A DNA stretch of 64,000 nucleotides from contig JBMNCQ010000022.1 in assembly GCA_049366715.1 (NCBI GenBank), positions 52,233-116,232 of the forward strand, in the 5' to 3' direction. This document shows, piece after piece, positions 62,687-64,000 of this stretch. The notes below the pieces were generated by a model, which saw only the letters and a program-made list of their open reading frames with translations, had not been told where the DNA came from and made no database searches. The stretch's first letter is position 1, and each line of letters begins with the position of its first letter. This DNA comes from JBMNCQ01 sp049366715 (GTDB taxonomy: Bacteria > Bacillota > Peptococcia > Peptococcales > BICA1-8). The position numbers were made by a program, and so were the translations under genes.

Positions 62687-62715
62687 ATGATAACAATCAA
62701 TCAGATTTTTGTCAA
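62687..62715 (-). promoter_or_regulatory. Sigma-A promoter of the nik operon
   Basis: Perfect TTGACA, 17-base spacer and TATCAT on the minus strand; start near 62680, so the message carries a leader of about 460 bases before nikA. Confidence 0.75.
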
Positions 62716-62881
62716 GGAAAATTTGGTTAGCGTACAGTTTCAACACCTTAATTAATAAACATAGGGAGTAAATTGATCCGCCGGACAATCCCCCTTTTCC
62801 TCCGATCATATTGCAATATCAACATGGTAAAATAATCACCTGCCTCCTCCTTGCTTAACGCTTATAATTTGCTGCAGATAT

Positions 62882-63790
62882 CTATCCACAGGTACGCGGT
62901 TCTTGCCGATAAGATTCTGTCGTCCTGCCGACAACAAAATCTATAAAAGCTTGTGAAGCCTTGGATAAATATCTGTCCTTTCTCCATATTAATCCCGTAG
63001 AAACATATAAGGGATCTTTTAAAGGTATGCCGACGATAAGGTTTTTATCCGTAATTACGTTATCCAGCAAAAACCCAATCCCGATATTATTTGAAACCAG
63101 GCTCTTTATTGTTTCCAATGAACTGGAGGATAAGATAATATTAGGCGCAAAATCATATTTCTTAAAATATTCGGAAAGCAGTTGTCTGAGGTAAAACCCT
63201 TCTTTTAAAATAATAAAAGATTCATTTTCCAGATCTTCTATTCTAATTTCTTTTTTGGTGCTTAAAGGGTGTTTTTTAGAAACACAGACCAATAATTGAT
63301 TTTGTGAAAAAGGAACAAAGTCAAGAATATCCTCATTGCCGCTTGTCAGCATTCCAAAACCAAGATCCAATGCGCCTTGTTTAAGCATTTCCCTTATAGA
63401 TGAAGTTCCTTCTTCAAAAATATTTAAAAATATTTGTGGATATTCTTTTTTAAATTCCAAAAAAATCTGCGGAAAAATATACGCCGCAACCATAGGAATA
63501 AGGCCCAGCTTGATTGATCCTTTTTTTAAATCTGCGTAATCTTTAATTTCGGTAATAATATTTTCCACACCGGAAAGAATTTCATTGACACCTGCTAAGA
63601 ATATTTCCCCTTCCGTAGTCAGCTGTATCTGTTTCTGGCTCCTGTCAAACAAAACGATTCCCAATTCATCTTCCAGTTTTTGAATTGACTGGGTAATAGA
63701 AGGCTGGGATATATTAAGATGCTCGGCAGCTTTTGTAAAGCCTTTTTGCCGGCAAATTGCCTGAAAAAACCGTATTTGCCTCAGTTCCAT
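62882..63790 (-). CDS. LysR-family transcriptional regulator
   Basis: 302 aa: N-terminal winged helix (MELRQIRFFQAICRQKGFTKAA then ISQPSITQSIQKLE), then a periplasmic-binding-protein-like effector domain. AGGAGGTG lies ahead of the ATG. It is divergent from the UxaA/SAF-type gene at 63946 with a 15-bp palindrome between them. It is also upstream of the nik operon on the same strand, but a separate promoter stands between, so its target is more likely the divergent gene. No terminator right after it is obvious. Confidence 0.93.
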   Translation of the reverse strand: MELRQIRFFQAICRQKGFTKAAEHLNISQPSITQSIQKLEDELGIVLFDRSQKQIQLTTEGEIFLAGVNEILSGVENIITEIKDYADLKKGSIKLGLIPMVAAYIFPQIFLEFKKEYPQIFLNIFEEGTSSIREMLKQGALDLGFGMLTSGNEDILDFVPFSQNQLLVCVSKKHPLSTKKEIRIEDLENESFIILKEGFYLRQLLSEYFKKYDFAPNIILSSSSLETIKSLVSNNIGIGFLLDNVITDKNLIVGIPLKDPLYVSTGLIWRKDRYLSKASQAFIDFVVGRTTESYRQEPRTCG

Positions 63791-63818
63791 TTGAGAGCAC
63801 CTCCTCTTATATCAACCC

Positions 63819-63833
63819 ATAGGTAATACCTAT
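63819..63833. promoter_or_regulatory. Candidate LysR operator
   Basis: ATAGGTA-A-TACCTAT, a perfect 7-1-7 palindrome of the T-N11-A LysR type, lies 29 bases before the LysR start and about 110 bases before the divergent gene. The rest of the gap is AT-rich. Confidence 0.7.
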
Positions 63834-63945
63834 TATAGCATTCATAATTAATATTTTAAATCAATAATATTTTCAATTATTATTAAATTGCGAGTATTGG
63901 CATCAGGTCATTATCATTGCCAAAAAATATAAGGAGGTAGTTTAT

Positions 63946-64000
63946 ATGGCAGTAAGAGTTGCCTATGTTGTTGATGAGGCCAAGGATAATGTTGCAACAA
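63946..64000 (+). CDS. UxaA/altronate-dehydratase-like SAF-domain protein, N-terminus only
   Basis: Begins MAVRVAYVVDEAKDNVAT after AAGGAGGTAG and runs off the window at residue 18. The KDNVAT motif after a short strand is typical of the SAF domain at the head of UxaA-type hydro-lyases and sulfolactate sulfo-lyase small subunits. The divergent LysR gene suggests inducible catabolism of a sugar acid or sulfonate. Eighteen residues do not allow more. Confidence 0.5.
   Translation, partial: MAVRVAYVVDEAKDNVAT

Overview
The window looks like a chromosomal segment of an anaerobic, low-to-moderate GC Gram-positive bacterium of the Clostridia, perhaps Peptococcaceae-like. The basis is strong AGGAGG-type ribosome sites, frequent TTG and GTG starts, a TPP and a lysine riboswitch, the ThiH route to thiazole, an SLH-domain remnant, an ECF-transporter S component and several Firmicutes-type regulators. 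No rRNA, tRNA, prophage, insertion sequence with an intact transposase, or CRISPR array was seen. The species assignment is inference.

Layout. 1-2004: glycogen genes on the minus strand (glgB, then the start of a phosphorylase). 2.3-5.5 kb: a class V aminotransferase of the cysteine-desulfurase type, a DsrE-like protein and a DUF421 membrane protein. 5.7-9.5 kb: a minus-strand metallophosphoesterase/lipase pair and an alanine-glyoxylate-type aminotransferase. 9.7-14.1 kb: a secreted CAP protein, a patatin, and a tightly coupled GNAT, ornithine-racemase-like and arginase operon. 14.3-18.5 kb: thiamine operon behind a TPP riboswitch (thiS, thiG, thiH, thiF, thiE), with thiF bracketed by inverted clusters of a short repeat. 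18.7-25.4 kb: a hypothetical protein, a palindromic repeat element, a VOC protein, an RNA methyltransferase, a dicarboxylate symporter and a lysine-riboswitch-controlled lysA.

25.5-32.3 kb: a YjdF-like membrane protein, a MocR-type regulator divergent from an ECF S component (probable vitamin B6 uptake), an ABC-F ATPase, a BCCT transporter and a cold-shock protein. 32.5-40.4 kb: a two-component system, secreted proteins (stalk domain; GHL10 plus SH3), YjbQ, and a frame-broken secreted-protein pseudogene. 40.4-48.3 kb: a three-gene ABC efflux operon divergent from its likely two-component regulator, with 11-bp repeats between them. 48.3-53 kb: an SLH pseudogene, an ECF sigma factor with a DUF4179 protein, a pentapeptide protein, and a PadR regulator with HAAS membrane protein.

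53.3-62.7 kb: a long minus-strand operon encoding a complete NikABCDE-type importer followed by two exporter-fold ABC half-transporters, visibly GC-richer than its surroundings and preceded by a leader that could form mutually exclusive antiterminator and terminator hairpins. This is the best candidate for an undescribed system: metal or metallophore uptake with a possible new RNA switch. The window ends with a LysR regulator divergent from the start of a UxaA/SAF-type gene.
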